From Synergistaceae bacterium (GTDB lineage: Bacteria > Synergistota > Synergistia > Synergistales > Aminobacteriaceae), in NCBI GenBank assembly GCA_031267575.1, contig JAIRYN010000008.1, positions 18,295-82,294 on the forward strand: DNA of 64,000 nucleotides, written 5' to 3'. The notes under the pieces are model-generated. The model was not told the DNA's origin, ran no database searches, and saw only the letters and a list, made by a program, of their open reading frames with translations. Below are positions 1 to 8,998 of the stretch, one piece after another. Each line of letters starts with the position of its first letter. Within the stretch, counting starts at the first letter, position 1. Made by a program: the position numbers and the translations under genes.

Positions 1-279
1 GCGGTTGAGCTTCGCCACAAAAACTCCCTTACGTGCCTTGTTCTCCAAGAACCCCTGATTTTCGAGAATGCGAAACGCCTCTCTCAGAGGAGACCGGCTG
101 ACCTCAAGAAGCTCACACATACTCTGTTCCGTAAGCCGTTCTCCCGGTAGAAGCTCTCCACAGAGAATGCGATCCTCGATATTCTCGACAATCGTCTGTA
201 CGAGGCTCTTATGCAAAAGTCCTAGGCTCTGGCTTTTAGGGTTGTTTCGTTCATTTTTGGCATCTGGGACGAACATCAT
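1..279 (-). CDS. GntR-family transcriptional regulator (FadR/FCD type), C-terminus outside window
   Basis: Reading leftward from two adjacent ATG codons (279 or 276), 93 codons are open to the window edge. The translation is an N-terminal winged helix-turn-helix of the GntR family: the stretches LLPGERLTEQSMCELL, VSRSPLREAFRILE and GFLENKARKGVFVA are the usual helices and wing. The N-terminal spacing fits the FadR/FCD subfamily, whose effector domain, usually sensing a small organic acid, would lie beyond position 1. A palindrome of GntR operator type lies just upstream (314-325), so autoregulation is likely. Targets are unknown because its neighbours on that side are outside the window. Family assignment is firm; subfamily is inferred from the DNA-binding domain only. 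Confidence 0.85.
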   Translation of the reverse strand, partial: MMFVPDAKNERNNPKSQSLGLLHKSLVQTIVENIEDRILCGELLPGERLTEQSMCELLEVSRSPLREAFRILENQGFLENKARKGVFVAKLNR

Positions 280-313
280 TGCACACTCGCTTCATAATTT
301 TTATTATTATCAT

Positions 314-325
314 ATTGTATACAAT
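314..325. promoter_or_regulatory. Candidate GntR operator, ATTGTATACAAT
   Basis: A perfect 12-bp palindrome, ATTGTATACAAT, lies 35 bp upstream of the GntR start in an AT-rich stretch. It contains TTGTATACAA, which resembles sites bound by FadR/FCD-type GntR proteins. Its place in the regulator's own upstream region suggests autorepression. It also lies about 95 bp before the Rpn gene, so it could act in both directions. Confidence 0.55.
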
Positions 326-419
326 GCTACAATAGGATTATCGAGCATATTAATCTAGAATCTTTTGGTTGTCAAGGGGGAACTATTCTTTCAATAAAGG
401 CTTGAGTTATAATCATTTC

Positions 420-1367
420 ATGATGCGACAAAAAACGTTACGCGAAAAAAAGAAGCCAGTAATTCGTTTCGATCTGTTGTGGAAAGAACTCTTGGAGTCT
501 TTTTTCTATGCGGCGCTTGAGGTGTTTTATCCGACTCTTTATCAGGCATGTGACCACAGTCAAAAACCTGTTTTTCTGAACAAGGAGCTGCGTATACCCG
601 GCGTGCGTAGAGGACAGAAAATCCTGGATCTTCTAGTGGATGTGCCCTTGAAGACAGGAAAGAAGATCTGCGTGCTCCTTCACGTGGAACTCCAAGGCGA
701 AATTCGCGGCGAAACTTTTCATGTGAGGATGTATAAGTACTCCTGTCTGATCGTGCTCCGTATGGGACGTCCTTTTACGGCATTGGCGATACGTACCACG
801 CCCAAAGGAAAATCCGAAGAGTTGCGGTATGAATCCCAATGCTTCGAGTCTCGGAACACCTATGATTATCGTACTGTTTTTATCGATCAGATGGACGAAG
901 AACATCTTTTGAAAATGACGGACAACCCGATAGCGTTAGCGGTGCTAGCGGCCTCGCGGATGCTGAAGGCTGGGAAGAGTGAAAAGAGGCGTTTTGAGTA
1001 CGCTAGAGAAATGTTGCGTCTCTTGAAGAGCCGAGGGTATTCTCTAGAAGTGCGTCATAAGGTGAGTCAGTTTATTGAAGGAGTAAGCAGCCTGAGCGCG
1101 AAAAAACTTCTAGAGGATTTCGAGAAGGAAATAGATGAAGTGTTCGAGGAGGTGAAATCCATGCCGATAAAAACGCCTATAGTGGAAAAAGTTCTAAAAC
1201 GAAAATCTTATGAATGGGGAGTGGTTGAAGGAAAACTTGAAGGAAGACTTGAAAGTAAAAAGGAGACGGCGCTTTCGATGTTGGCCGAGGGAATGATTCC
1301 CGACTTGATTTCCAAAATTACGGGATTGACTGTGAGGGAAATTCAAAATTTGCGTAGCCAAAATTGA
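420..1367 (+). CDS. Rpn-family recombination-promoting nuclease / putative transposase (PD-(D/E)XK)
   Basis: The 315-residue product matches the Rpn/DUF4351-like group of PD-(D/E)XK proteins, often annotated as putative transposases. The N-terminal block RFDLLWKELLESFFYAALEVFYPTLY is followed by the nuclease core: Asp70 in KILDLLV and Glu90-Leu-Gln92 in LLHVELQGE, the expected D...ExQ/K arrangement. The C-terminus has the charged helix and short HTH-like tail (MIPDLISKITGLTVREIQNL) common in this family. Start choice is uncertain: ATG at 420 or 423 lacks a good ribosome-binding site, and a TTG at 369 would add 17 residues. Related proteins are DNA endonucleases thought to promote RecA-independent recombination; activity here is not shown. 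It stands alone between the GntR gene and the macroglobulin gene. Confidence 0.75.
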   Translation: MMRQKTLREKKKPVIRFDLLWKELLESFFYAALEVFYPTLYQACDHSQKPVFLNKELRIPGVRRGQKILDLLVDVPLKTGKKICVLLHVELQGEIRGETFHVRMYKYSCLIVLRMGRPFTALAIRTTPKGKSEELRYESQCFESRNTYDYRTVFIDQMDEEHLLKMTDNPIALAVLAASRMLKAGKSEKRRFEYAREMLRLLKSRGYSLEVRHKVSQFIEGVSSLSAKKLLEDFEKEIDEVFEEVKSMPIKTPIVEKVLKRKSYEWGVVEGKLEGRLESKKETALSMLAEGMIPDLISKITGLTVREIQNLRSQN

Positions 1368-1494
1368 GCCTGCGAATTTTATCGAGTCAAAATTAGGAAA
1401 AGAGCATCCTCAAAAGCGGATTCAAGATAAGCTCCTAACGTTTCGGTATACCCCGTAACGACAATGAGCTCCTTCTTTCCTACTAAACATCGTC

Positions 1495-1533
1495 TATAAT
1501 CCATTATAGATTCGATATCATAGATTCGATATC
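1495..1533 (+). promoter_or_regulatory. -10-like TATAAT followed by a 14-bp tandem repeat, upstream of the macroglobulin gene
   Basis: TATAAT at 1495-1500 is followed at once by two perfect copies of ATAGATTCGATATC (1506-1519 and 1520-1533). No convincing -35 is seen 17 bp upstream. The repeat would cover the transcription start and early leader, and each copy contains the palindrome GATATC, so it could be an operator. This is a positional inference. Confidence 0.35.
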
Positions 1534-1563
1534 ACGATTATTGAATTGATAGGAGGGAAGATT

Positions 1564-4500
1564 ATGGATGATAAACCGACGCGAAACGCTCCACTGAGGA
1601 GCAGGTGGCTCTCTTCGATCTTGTGGGGGCTTTGCTTTGGCCTCGTTTTCACCTTGGGCGCGGAGGCGTCGTCTATGAGGCTGTGGCCTTTAGGTCAAGT
1701 AAAGACAAAAGCGGTCTCTTTCGCTCCTATGGGGAGAGTTTCCAATAGCGTCACGTTCGACATCGACTTTCAAGACAAGATGGTCGAGGAAAGAGAAGTG
1801 GGTAAAACCTTGGGTATCGCTGATTTTCCCTTCACTGTAACCCCCGCGATTCAGGCCGAGGGTAAGTGGATGGATCAACAGCGCTTCTCAGCGTCGCTCT
1901 TGGCCCCCTTGGAAATGGCCACGTCCTATACCGCCAAAATCAAAGAGGGACTAAAAACCTCAAGAGGTAACGAGATCAAGGGAGAGGAATACGTTTTCCA
2001 GACCGACCCCTTAAAACTTCTGTCTGTCCGCGCGGTCGGGACGCGCAACGGAGAGGCGGACATCCAGTTTGACTTTAATATACCCGTTTCCCCCACTCGC
2101 CTGCGCGGTTTTCTCTCCATCAACAGCTTTTATTCCAATAGTCCCCCTCCTCAGGACATACGCGGCAGCAACATACGCTATCACCTTTCTGGAACAGCGT
2201 CAGAAACTCTCCATGCTATGGCTTATATTGGCAACTCTGACGAAATGGTTTTTCTGAATGTAGGCGTGATCAAAGGACTCACCGGCGAAGTAGGGGATTT
2301 AGGATTGACGGAATCATCAACTTACCAATTTAAGCTCAGTCCCACTCTGAGGATCGAGAGCCTCAATGGCAGAAACTCTTACGAGGGACCCCACGTGCAA
2401 GTCAGAACAAGTCGCAGCGTCCGTTTCGACGAGAGTGTGAAGAGCTTTATCAAAGTAGAACCGGAAATTCCTTTTTCCATCGATTCCTATTACGCGGGGT
2501 CCTTCAACATTCGCGGCGACTTCAAGCCGCGGGAGCGATTTACTTTCACTTTCAAAAAAGGGCTGCCTTCCCAAAATGGCTCCGTTCTGCAGGAAGACCA
2601 CACTCAAGCCGTCATCATGCCGGACCTGGAGCCATCCATCGAGCTCCCCGCTCCGGGGATGTTTCTCTCGCCTGTGGCGGGTGGCCTAGTTCCAGTGGAG
2701 TTGGTCAATATCTCAAAGTTGAAAATCGATCTCTGGCGGCTCTACGAAAACAACATTCCCTACCTCATGCGGGGCGAGTACACGTATTTTCAGCGAGACT
2801 TGGCCAGACGCGTGGCCAGCAAAGAGTTTCAACTCTCCCTTCCTTTCAACGAAAAAACGCGCCGCGGCATTTCCCTGGATGACCTCTTGAGTAATGATCA
2901 AGGCGGAAACGAGAACCGCGGGCTCTTTTTGCTGTCGCTTTCGATCCCCGGCACCTATTGGAACGAACGTGACCAGATCGTGAACCTGAGCGATTTGGGC
3001 GCGGTGGCTCGCCTGTGGGAGGATGGAATCCTGATGTGGGTCAATACCCTTTCGGGACTCGAACCCGTGGAGAGGGCTGAGGTTCGCGTCTACAGCAACG
3101 CGAACCAGTTATTGGCCGAAGGCAAGACTGGACCGGACGGCGTGTGGCATCTGCAACGCGATACCCTTTGGGAGAAGGATCAGAGCAGAAGCCCCTACCT
3201 CGCCACGATTTCCAAAGGGCAGGACGTCACTTTCGTGAAGCTGACCCGGGGGCTTTTATCCCAGGAGACTTTCGACACCTCTGGTCGTCCCTGGCTGAGG
3301 GAGGGTTATGACGCCGCGATTTTTTCCGCCAGAGACATCTACCGCACGGGCGAAGAAGCTTCTTTCAAAGCTGTTGTCCGGCACCACGACCTGTCTACTC
3401 CCGATGCCTTCCCCGTTCTGTTCGTCGTCCATGATCCTCTGGGCCGCGCGGCAAAGCGAGGAATCGAGCTTCTGAGCGAAGAGGGCGGAGCGCTTTTCAA
3501 TCTGGAATTGCCAAGCAACGCCATCACTGGCGCGTGGAACGTCGCGCTTTTCATCCCTGGCAACGAGGACCGACCTCTGGCGAGCATGAGCTTCAGTGTA
3601 GAGGACTTCGCTCCACCCCGCATTGAGGTTCACCTAAACACAGACGTCAAAAGCCTGTTCCCCGACCAGGAGGCGAGCTTTGATATCTCCGCTCGCTACC
3701 TCTTCGGTGCGGACGGCACGGGGTTGAGGTGGGAGTCGACCTGGAGCGCCAGGGAAGGTGTTTTCACGCCCAAACAGAGCAAATGGGCTCCCTATGTTTT
3801 CAAGGACGAGGCGCGGCAATTTACTCGCATCACCGACGAGGCAGGAAGCGATAACCTGCATGAAAAGGGAGAGGGAGGATTTTCGCTGACTCTGCCTGAC
3901 AACTGGAACGTTCCCGTGGTGGACGTGTCGATAACGGGGCGCGTTATGGAGGAAGGGGGACGCTGGGTTTCCGATGGAATGGTCCTGCCCTTCTATCCCT
4001 TGCCTTGGATTTTGGGTCTGGCCGCGCCCGAGGAGAACTTGTTGGTAGGTAAAAACCTGACATTCCGAGTGGCGGCGCTCACACCGAAGGAGGAGCCTGC
4101 CGACCCCGGCAAACTCACCGCGACCCTTTATCATGTGAGGTGGAACTACAACCTGGTGGAACTGGATGGCTACACTCGATGGCAGAGCAGTGAGGAGTTC
4201 AACAAGATCGAAAGTAAAACCGTCTCCTTGACGGAGGGAGTAGGAACGGTCTCCTTCAAACCGCCGCGGTGGGGTACTTACGTGGTCCGGGTCCAGGATG
4301 GCAAGGATAAGGTCAGCGCTTCCATCCGCTTCTACACTAACGATCCCTCCTACGCGGATAGAGGTTCTCAACTGCTGGACCGGGTTGAGATCGACTTGGA
4401 CAAAGAACTTTACAAAGTAGGCGATGTAGCGAAGGCCACGTTACGAGCGCCCTTTAAAGGGCTCTTGCTCTTCGGCGTGGAGGGCATGGGACCCATTGAA

Positions 4501-7098
4501 CGCAAAATTCTGAGCGTGGATAGTGCGGACACCGTGGTAGAGTTCCCGGTCACCGCGAAAATGACCCCCAACGCTTGGTGTACTGTTTGGCTGATTCGTC
4601 CCGTGACGGAAAGTGAGACCTGGAGTTCTCATCGGGCTGTCGGGGTCAAGGTGCTGAAAGTGGATACCAGCACGTTTCGCTTGAACGTGGAACTAACGGC
4701 TTCCGATAAGGTCGATCCGGCGACCAAACTTCCCATAACCCTGACTTTGACCGATGTTCAAGGGATGCCAGCGAAAGGTGAAGTGGCCTTGGCTTTGGTG
4801 GACGATGCTGTGCTGCGGCTGACGGACTTCAAAGTACCGGACCTGCTGGATCATTTCTTGGGCAAGCGGCAGATCAACTCGGAAGGTTATGACATCTACG
4901 ATCTCTTGATGCCGCTGGAGTCCCGAAACACGGAGCTGCTGCATCCATCAGGAGGTATGGCACTGGATGCTTTTGCTGGCGCGGCCGTCAAGGCTAGAAG
5001 ATTCAAGATCCTCTCCCTGTTTGACGGGCTGCTTTCGGCGGACGTCAGCGGTGTCGTCAAAGTGGAGCTGGACCTGCCGGAGTTCAGCGGGCGTGGCCGC
5101 CTGTTCGCTGTCGCCACGTCCGGGCCTCGCTTTGGAGTGACCCAGCAGACGGTGCAAATCGCCAGAGATATTGTCGCAGAGGCGGATCTTCCCCGTTTCG
5201 CTGCGCCGGGCGATGCTTTTACCGTTCCCCTGACGGTGTTCAACTCCAGCGAGGAGCCGAAGGACATCACGGTCGAGCTTTCGACGGAAGGAGAGCTTTT
5301 GTTAGAAGCTTCCGATAAACCTAACGAAACCAATACCGGCCAACCCTATAAGCTGACGGGAACAGTTCTCGCAGGGGAATCCCGTAAATGGGCCGTGACC
5401 CTGAAAGCTCTGGAGCCGGGAGAGGCTGTCTACGTTGTGAAAACCTTGTGGCAAGAAGGCGGACAGGATAAGGTCTACGAACAGCGCATCGACATGCCGG
5501 TGCGTTCTCCTTACCCGGTGATCACTTTGTCCGGTTCAGGTTCTTTTGCAAGCGGCGACGCGCGAATCCAGGTGAGAGAAGATTCTTTTCTTGGGGCAAC
5601 CACGGGAAAACTGGTCTTTTCTGACACGCCTTTGGTGGACCTGACGAAAGCCACCAGTTTTCTCGCGAGTTATCCCTATGGGTGCCTGGAGCAGACCCTC
5701 TCCTCGGCGTGGCCTTTCTTGGTTTTGCCCGACGCTATTGCCGAGATTGACCCGCTTTTGGTCAACAGCACTGCCGTCAAGCTCAAGACGGACTACGCTC
5801 TTACCCGCCTTCAGTCGATGCAGCTCTATGACGGCTCCTTCGCCAAATGGCCGGGAGACGCCACCCCCTACAACTGGGGCGGAGTCTACGCGACGCATTT
5901 TCTGGTCGAGGCTCGAAAAGCCGGTGTGGATTACCCGGAGGGAATGTTGGTCAGCGCGGTTAACTGGCTGAAGCAATTCCTGGCCTCCATGCCTGGTAGT
6001 GGCGGGTACAAATATCGGGAGAGAGACGATTTCACCACCAAGGCCTATGCCGTTTACGTGCTGGCTTTGAATGGAGAGAAGCCTTTGGGCTGGATGCAGT
6101 ACCTGGGAGAAAACAAAGAATTCATGTGGCCTTCTGGACGGATTTGGCTAGCCGGCGCTTATGCTCTCACCGAGGGCAAGGCGGACGTTCTGCGGGAATT
6201 GGGGAATTGGAACGGCGACCTCCTGGAGCCGGAAGCCCTGTACGAAACCCTGGAGTCCAACGTGCGCAACGCGGCGCAGTTGCTTTCGATCTGGGCGGAG
6301 ATTGAGCCCAAGTCTCCCGAAGCGGTGAAGCTCGTTCAAACGCTTCTGAACTGGGGAAAGCAGAACCAATGGTATAGTACCCAGGAAAACGCGACCGTGA
6401 CCATGGCGCTGGCGCGTTATGTGACTCGGGCAGGCTACGAGAAAAGCCAGCTCGAAGGTGTCTTAAAATATGGGGAAGAAGAAGGAGAAGAGAAAGGAAA
6501 AGAGAAAGAAGAAGAGAAAAAAGAAGAGAAAAAAATCGCCTCGTTCCGTAGCGGTGAAAAAACTTCGCTGGAGGTGGCGGATTTGCCTGCCTCTCCTTTG
6601 ACATTGAGCGTCATGGGGACTGGAAGAGGGTACTATGCCTGGAGCGTCACGGGGATGCCATCGAAGGCCCCGTCTCCAGAGCGCAAGGGGTTGATTCTGG
6701 AATGTCACTGGGCGAACCGCAAGGGAGAGACTTTGCCCTTGTCCGCGCCATTGGAGCAGGGAACAGAGATTTTGGCAACCTTGACTCTCAGCCCTTCTTT
6801 ACCCCTTAACGACGTGGTGATTTCCTATCTTCTGCCGGGAGGCCTGGAACTGGAGAACCCGCGCCTGCGAGGCGACGAAGAGGAAGAGGAACAAGAAACT
6901 CAAGGTGTCCATTATGATGCGCGCGATGACCGCCTGTTGATCTTCATCGACCATTTGACCCAGGCGACCGAGTACAAGTTTACGATGCGAGCCGTCACGC
7001 GAGGGAACTTCGCTGTTCCCCCTCTGGCGGCTGAGGGCATGTACGACCCCGATATCCGTTTCGTAGGTTCCGTAGGCGAGAACCTGGAGATCCGATAA
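1564..7098 (+). CDS. Bacterial alpha-2-macroglobulin (YfhM-like) with intact thioester motif
   Basis: The 1,844-residue protein starts at ATG 1564 behind an ideal AGGAGGG. An N-terminal hydrophobic segment (SILWGLCFGLVFTLGAEA) looks like a signal peptide; no lipobox is evident, unlike many YfhM lipoproteins. A long series of macroglobulin-type beta domains follows. The motif YPYGCLEQT places the thioester Cys at about residue 1374 with Glu and Gln two and three residues later, so covalent trapping of proteases should be possible. The alpha-helical thioester domain follows. Around residues 1637-1657 is an insert made almost only of Glu and Lys, not typical of the family. Bacterial macroglobulins protect the periplasm from foreign proteases and often sit beside penicillin-binding protein 1C; no such neighbour is present here. 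A strong terminator follows at 7131. Confidence 0.93.
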   Translation: MDDKPTRNAPLRSRWLSSILWGLCFGLVFTLGAEASSMRLWPLGQVKTKAVSFAPMGRVSNSVTFDIDFQDKMVEEREVGKTLGIADFPFTVTPAIQAEGKWMDQQRFSASLLAPLEMATSYTAKIKEGLKTSRGNEIKGEEYVFQTDPLKLLSVRAVGTRNGEADIQFDFNIPVSPTRLRGFLSINSFYSNSPPPQDIRGSNIRYHLSGTASETLHAMAYIGNSDEMVFLNVGVIKGLTGEVGDLGLTESSTYQFKLSPTLRIESLNGRNSYEGPHVQVRTSRSVRFDESVKSFIKVEPEIPFSIDSYYAGSFNIRGDFKPRERFTFTFKKGLPSQNGSVLQEDHTQAVIMPDLEPSIELPAPGMFLSPVAGGLVPVELVNISKLKIDLWRLYENNIPYLMRGEYTYFQRDLARRVASKEFQLSLPFNEKTRRGISLDDLLSNDQGGNENRGLFLLSLSIPGTYWNERDQIVNLSDLGAVARLWEDGILMWVNTLSGLEPVERAEVRVYSNANQLLAEGKTGPDGVWHLQRDTLWEKDQSRSPYLATISKGQDVTFVKLTRGLLSQETFDTSGRPWLREGYDAAIFSARDIYRTGEEASFKAVVRHHDLSTPDAFPVLFVVHDPLGRAAKRGIELLSEEGGALFNLELPSNAITGAWNVALFIPGNEDRPLASMSFSVEDFAPPRIEVHLNTDVKSLFPDQEASFDISARYLFGADGTGLRWESTWSAREGVFTPKQSKWAPYVFKDEARQFTRITDEAGSDNLHEKGEGGFSLTLPDNWNVPVVDVSITGRVMEEGGRWVSDGMVLPFYPLPWILGLAAPEENLLVGKNLTFRVAALTPKEEPADPGKLTATLYHVRWNYNLVELDGYTRWQSSEEFNKIESKTVSLTEGVGTVSFKPPRWGTYVVRVQDGKDKVSASIRFYTNDPSYADRGSQLLDRVEIDLDKELYKVGDVAKATLRAPFKGLLLFGVEGMGPIERKILSVDSADTVVEFPVTAKMTPNAWCTVWLIRPVTESETWSSHRAVGVKVLKVDTSTFRLNVELTASDKVDPATKLPITLTLTDVQGMPAKGEVALALVDDAVLRLTDFKVPDLLDHFLGKRQINSEGYDIYDLLMPLESRNTELLHPSGGMALDAFAGAAVKARRFKILSLFDGLLSADVSGVVKVELDLPEFSGRGRLFAVATSGPRFGVTQQTVQIARDIVAEADLPRFAAPGDAFTVPLTVFNSSEEPKDITVELSTEGELLLEASDKPNETNTGQPYKLTGTVLAGESRKWAVTLKALEPGEAVYVVKTLWQEGGQDKVYEQRIDMPVRSPYPVITLSGSGSFASGDARIQVREDSFLGATTGKLVFSDTPLVDLTKATSFLASYPYGCLEQTLSSAWPFLVLPDAIAEIDPLLVNSTAVKLKTDYALTRLQSMQLYDGSFAKWPGDATPYNWGGVYATHFLVEARKAGVDYPEGMLVSAVNWLKQFLASMPGSGGYKYRERDDFTTKAYAVYVLALNGEKPLGWMQYLGENKEFMWPSGRIWLAGAYALTEGKADVLRELGNWNGDLLEPEALYETLESNVRNAAQLLSIWAEIEPKSPEAVKLVQTLLNWGKQNQWYSTQENATVTMALARYVTRAGYEKSQLEGVLKYGEEEGEEKGKEKEEEKKEEKKIASFRSGEKTSLEVADLPASPLTLSVMGTGRGYYAWSVTGMPSKAPSPERKGLILECHWANRKGETLPLSAPLEQGTEILATLTLSPSLPLNDVVISYLLPGGLELENPRLRGDEEEEEQETQGVHYDARDDRLLIFIDHLTQATEYKFTMRAVTRGNFAVPPLAAEGMYDPDIRFVGSVGENLEIR

Positions 7099-7130
7099 GG
7101 AGTCCGGTATAATAATGACGTGACAATAAA

Positions 7131-7166
7131 CGGGAACCCTTTCTTTTTTGAGGGGTTCCCGTTTTG
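7131..7166 (+). terminator. Rho-independent terminator after the macroglobulin gene
   Basis: CGGGAACCC (7131-7139) pairs perfectly with GGGTTCCCG (7153-7161), followed by TTTT. It lies 33 bp after the macroglobulin stop codon. Confidence 0.85.
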
Positions 7167-7189
7167 GTTGCGTTTATTGGTCGCGTTTA

Positions 7190-7246
7190 TTAGTTGCGTT
7201 CAGTTTATTTTATTAGTTGCATTCAGTTTATTTTATTAGTTGCAAT
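7190..7246. repeat. Tandem repeat of about 23 bp between convergent genes
   Basis: Units of the form TTAGTTGCRTTCAGTTTATT occur in two near-identical copies plus a partial third, and end just before the M48 protease stop. No gene or RNA is visible in it. Confidence 0.7.
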
Positions 7247-7251
7247 AGAGG

Positions 7252-8508
7252 CTAACGACCGTTCACAGACCCAGACCGTACGTTTTGGATATTCCGCATT
7301 CTTTGTAGCAACGTTGGGTGAGAGTAAGACCAGAAAACGACAAACGGATGAGGTGTGAGGTTGCTCAACGCTTTTGAAGAGATTTTTTTGAGTCCCGTAA
7401 TGAGCGCGTCACCCATTCCATAAACGTCGGCGAAATTATCGGCCGCGTATTCGTGTTTGCGAGATAGAAAATGCGTCGCGAAGTCCAGTATATTGGACAG
7501 CGGCGTGTACAACAGGGAAAAACCGACCAAACCCAAATGGAACGACGGAACCGCTCCTCCTAACGCATACGCTATCTCCGGATTCTCCAGGAACATCGAC
7601 AGCGCCCAAAGCATAAACCCCGTGACACCCAAGGAAATCGTCATCATGAAGATCACATGCCGCATTTTGTAATGGCCGATCTCGTGCGCGAGCACGGCAA
7701 CAATTTCCTCCACCGCCAGGTCGTTAATCAGCGTATCGTACAAAACGATTCGCTTCTTCTTCCCAAAACCCGTAAAGTAGGCGTTGGATTTTGCGCTCCG
7801 CTTGGAGCCGTCTATAACGTAGATATTTCGAATGGGGAAAGCCGTCTTTTGGGCGAAAGCCTCGATTGCGGAACGAAGCTCGCCTTCTTCAAGCGGTGTT
7901 TGCTTGTTGAAGATCGGGACAATCCACTCGGAGTAAAAAAACGTGATCGTAAGCGTCAAAATGGCGATGGCAGCCCACGCCAGCAGCCAGAACCAATCTC
8001 CAGCATATTGGTAAACAATCACGATGATCGCTATTAGCACGCTCTGCAGAACCAACGCGAGCGCAAGCGCTTTTAGTTGGTCCGCCACGAACGTCCGAGG
8101 CGTCGTCTTGTTGAAGCCGAATTTCTCCTCTATGACGAAAGTGTCGTACCAATTGAATGGGATGCCCATAATCCACACCCCAATGGATATTGTTCCCAAA
8201 AACACCAGAGGCAGCAAAATAGTGTTGCCGGTATACCCTCGAAGAAACGTGTCAAGCCATCCCGCGCCTCCATACCACAGGATCAGCAGACCGACCACAA
8301 ACGAGAATCCACCGGAAATCATCTCAAAGCGGTCGTTCTCCTTTTGGTATTTCTGCTGTCTGGCGTATTCCACAGAATCGTATATCCCCTCCAGCTCCTT
8401 CGGCATGGTTGGGCTCATTCGCGTCCGGTTCAGGTACGACAGTACCTCCTCCCAAATAAAGTCCGCGACATAAAAAATGACGATAAGGTAAAAGTAGATA
8501 TTACGCAT
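7252..8508 (-). CDS. M48 family membrane metallopeptidase, CAAX prenyl protease 1 (Ste24)-like
   Basis: The 418-residue product has the N-terminal membrane domain and C-terminal M48 catalytic domain of Ste24/CAAX-type proteases. The zinc motif HEIGH is at residues 275-279 and the third ligand Glu is near residue 353 in RKHEYAAD. Several hydrophobic segments lie before the catalytic motif (about 65-85, 98-115, 150-195) and two after it (about 285-340). Bacterial relatives lack CAAX substrates and are thought to work in membrane protein quality control. It is convergent with the macroglobulin gene, and its ATG at 8508 follows a purine-rich leader. Family assignment is secure; substrate is unknown. 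Confidence 0.9.
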   Translation of the reverse strand: MRNIYFYLIVIFYVADFIWEEVLSYLNRTRMSPTMPKELEGIYDSVEYARQQKYQKENDRFEMISGGFSFVVGLLILWYGGAGWLDTFLRGYTGNTILLPLVFLGTISIGVWIMGIPFNWYDTFVIEEKFGFNKTTPRTFVADQLKALALALVLQSVLIAIIVIVYQYAGDWFWLLAWAAIAILTLTITFFYSEWIVPIFNKQTPLEEGELRSAIEAFAQKTAFPIRNIYVIDGSKRSAKSNAYFTGFGKKKRIVLYDTLINDLAVEEIVAVLAHEIGHYKMRHVIFMMTISLGVTGFMLWALSMFLENPEIAYALGGAVPSFHLGLVGFSLLYTPLSNILDFATHFLSRKHEYAADNFADVYGMGDALITGLKKISSKALSNLTPHPFVVFWSYSHPTLLQRMRNIQNVRSGSVNGR

Positions 8509-8998
8509 CTTTTTCTTTCACTTTCTTTCATTTTTTTTACTTTATTTCACTTTTTTTACTTTCTTTCACTTTCTCTCACATTGCCTATTTTTTATCTCAT
8601 CGCTCAATCCGTTCAACTGTATTTCAGTGTATTTTAGCCGAAAAATTCGAAAAATTAGGGTGTGAAACCTTCAAATAAGGGACGCTTTTCCTCTGAGACG
8701 TCAGGGCAAAAGGTCTCACGGCTCCGGTATAATGCCTGCCGCATTTGGATATCGAGAATAATATTAAGGATGATATTAAGGATGATATCAAGCAGTGCAC
8801 CGCCCATATGAAATCGAGGTAGAAAAGAGGTAGAAAAGCTGTCGAATTGATATATTGGAAACAGTATAGCCGGCCTTGAGGTTGGTTTGAAGTCGGCTGT
8901 GTCTGTCGCCTTTGGCTTCCGTCGCAGGAGATCGGAGGCAGGAGATCGAGGAAGGAAAAGGAGGCGGTTATTCTAGGGCCCCAAGTTAAATACTCTCT
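8509..8998. other. 490-bp non-coding interval with simple repeats
   Basis: No gene is seen. 8511-8580 is a pyrimidine-rich tract of CTTTCTTTCACTTT-like units, a purine-rich leader for the M48 gene on the other strand. TCCGGTATAAT at 8723-8733 also occurs at 7103-7113, but no coding sequence follows either copy. ATTAAGGATGAT is tandemly repeated near 8763-8786 and AGGTAGAAAAG near 8817-8839. Confidence 0.6.

Noticed and set aside
7103..8733. Two copies of TCCGGTATAAT as promoters for small RNAs
   Set aside because: No -35 element and no defined transcript end except the macroglobulin terminator right after the first copy; probably chance.
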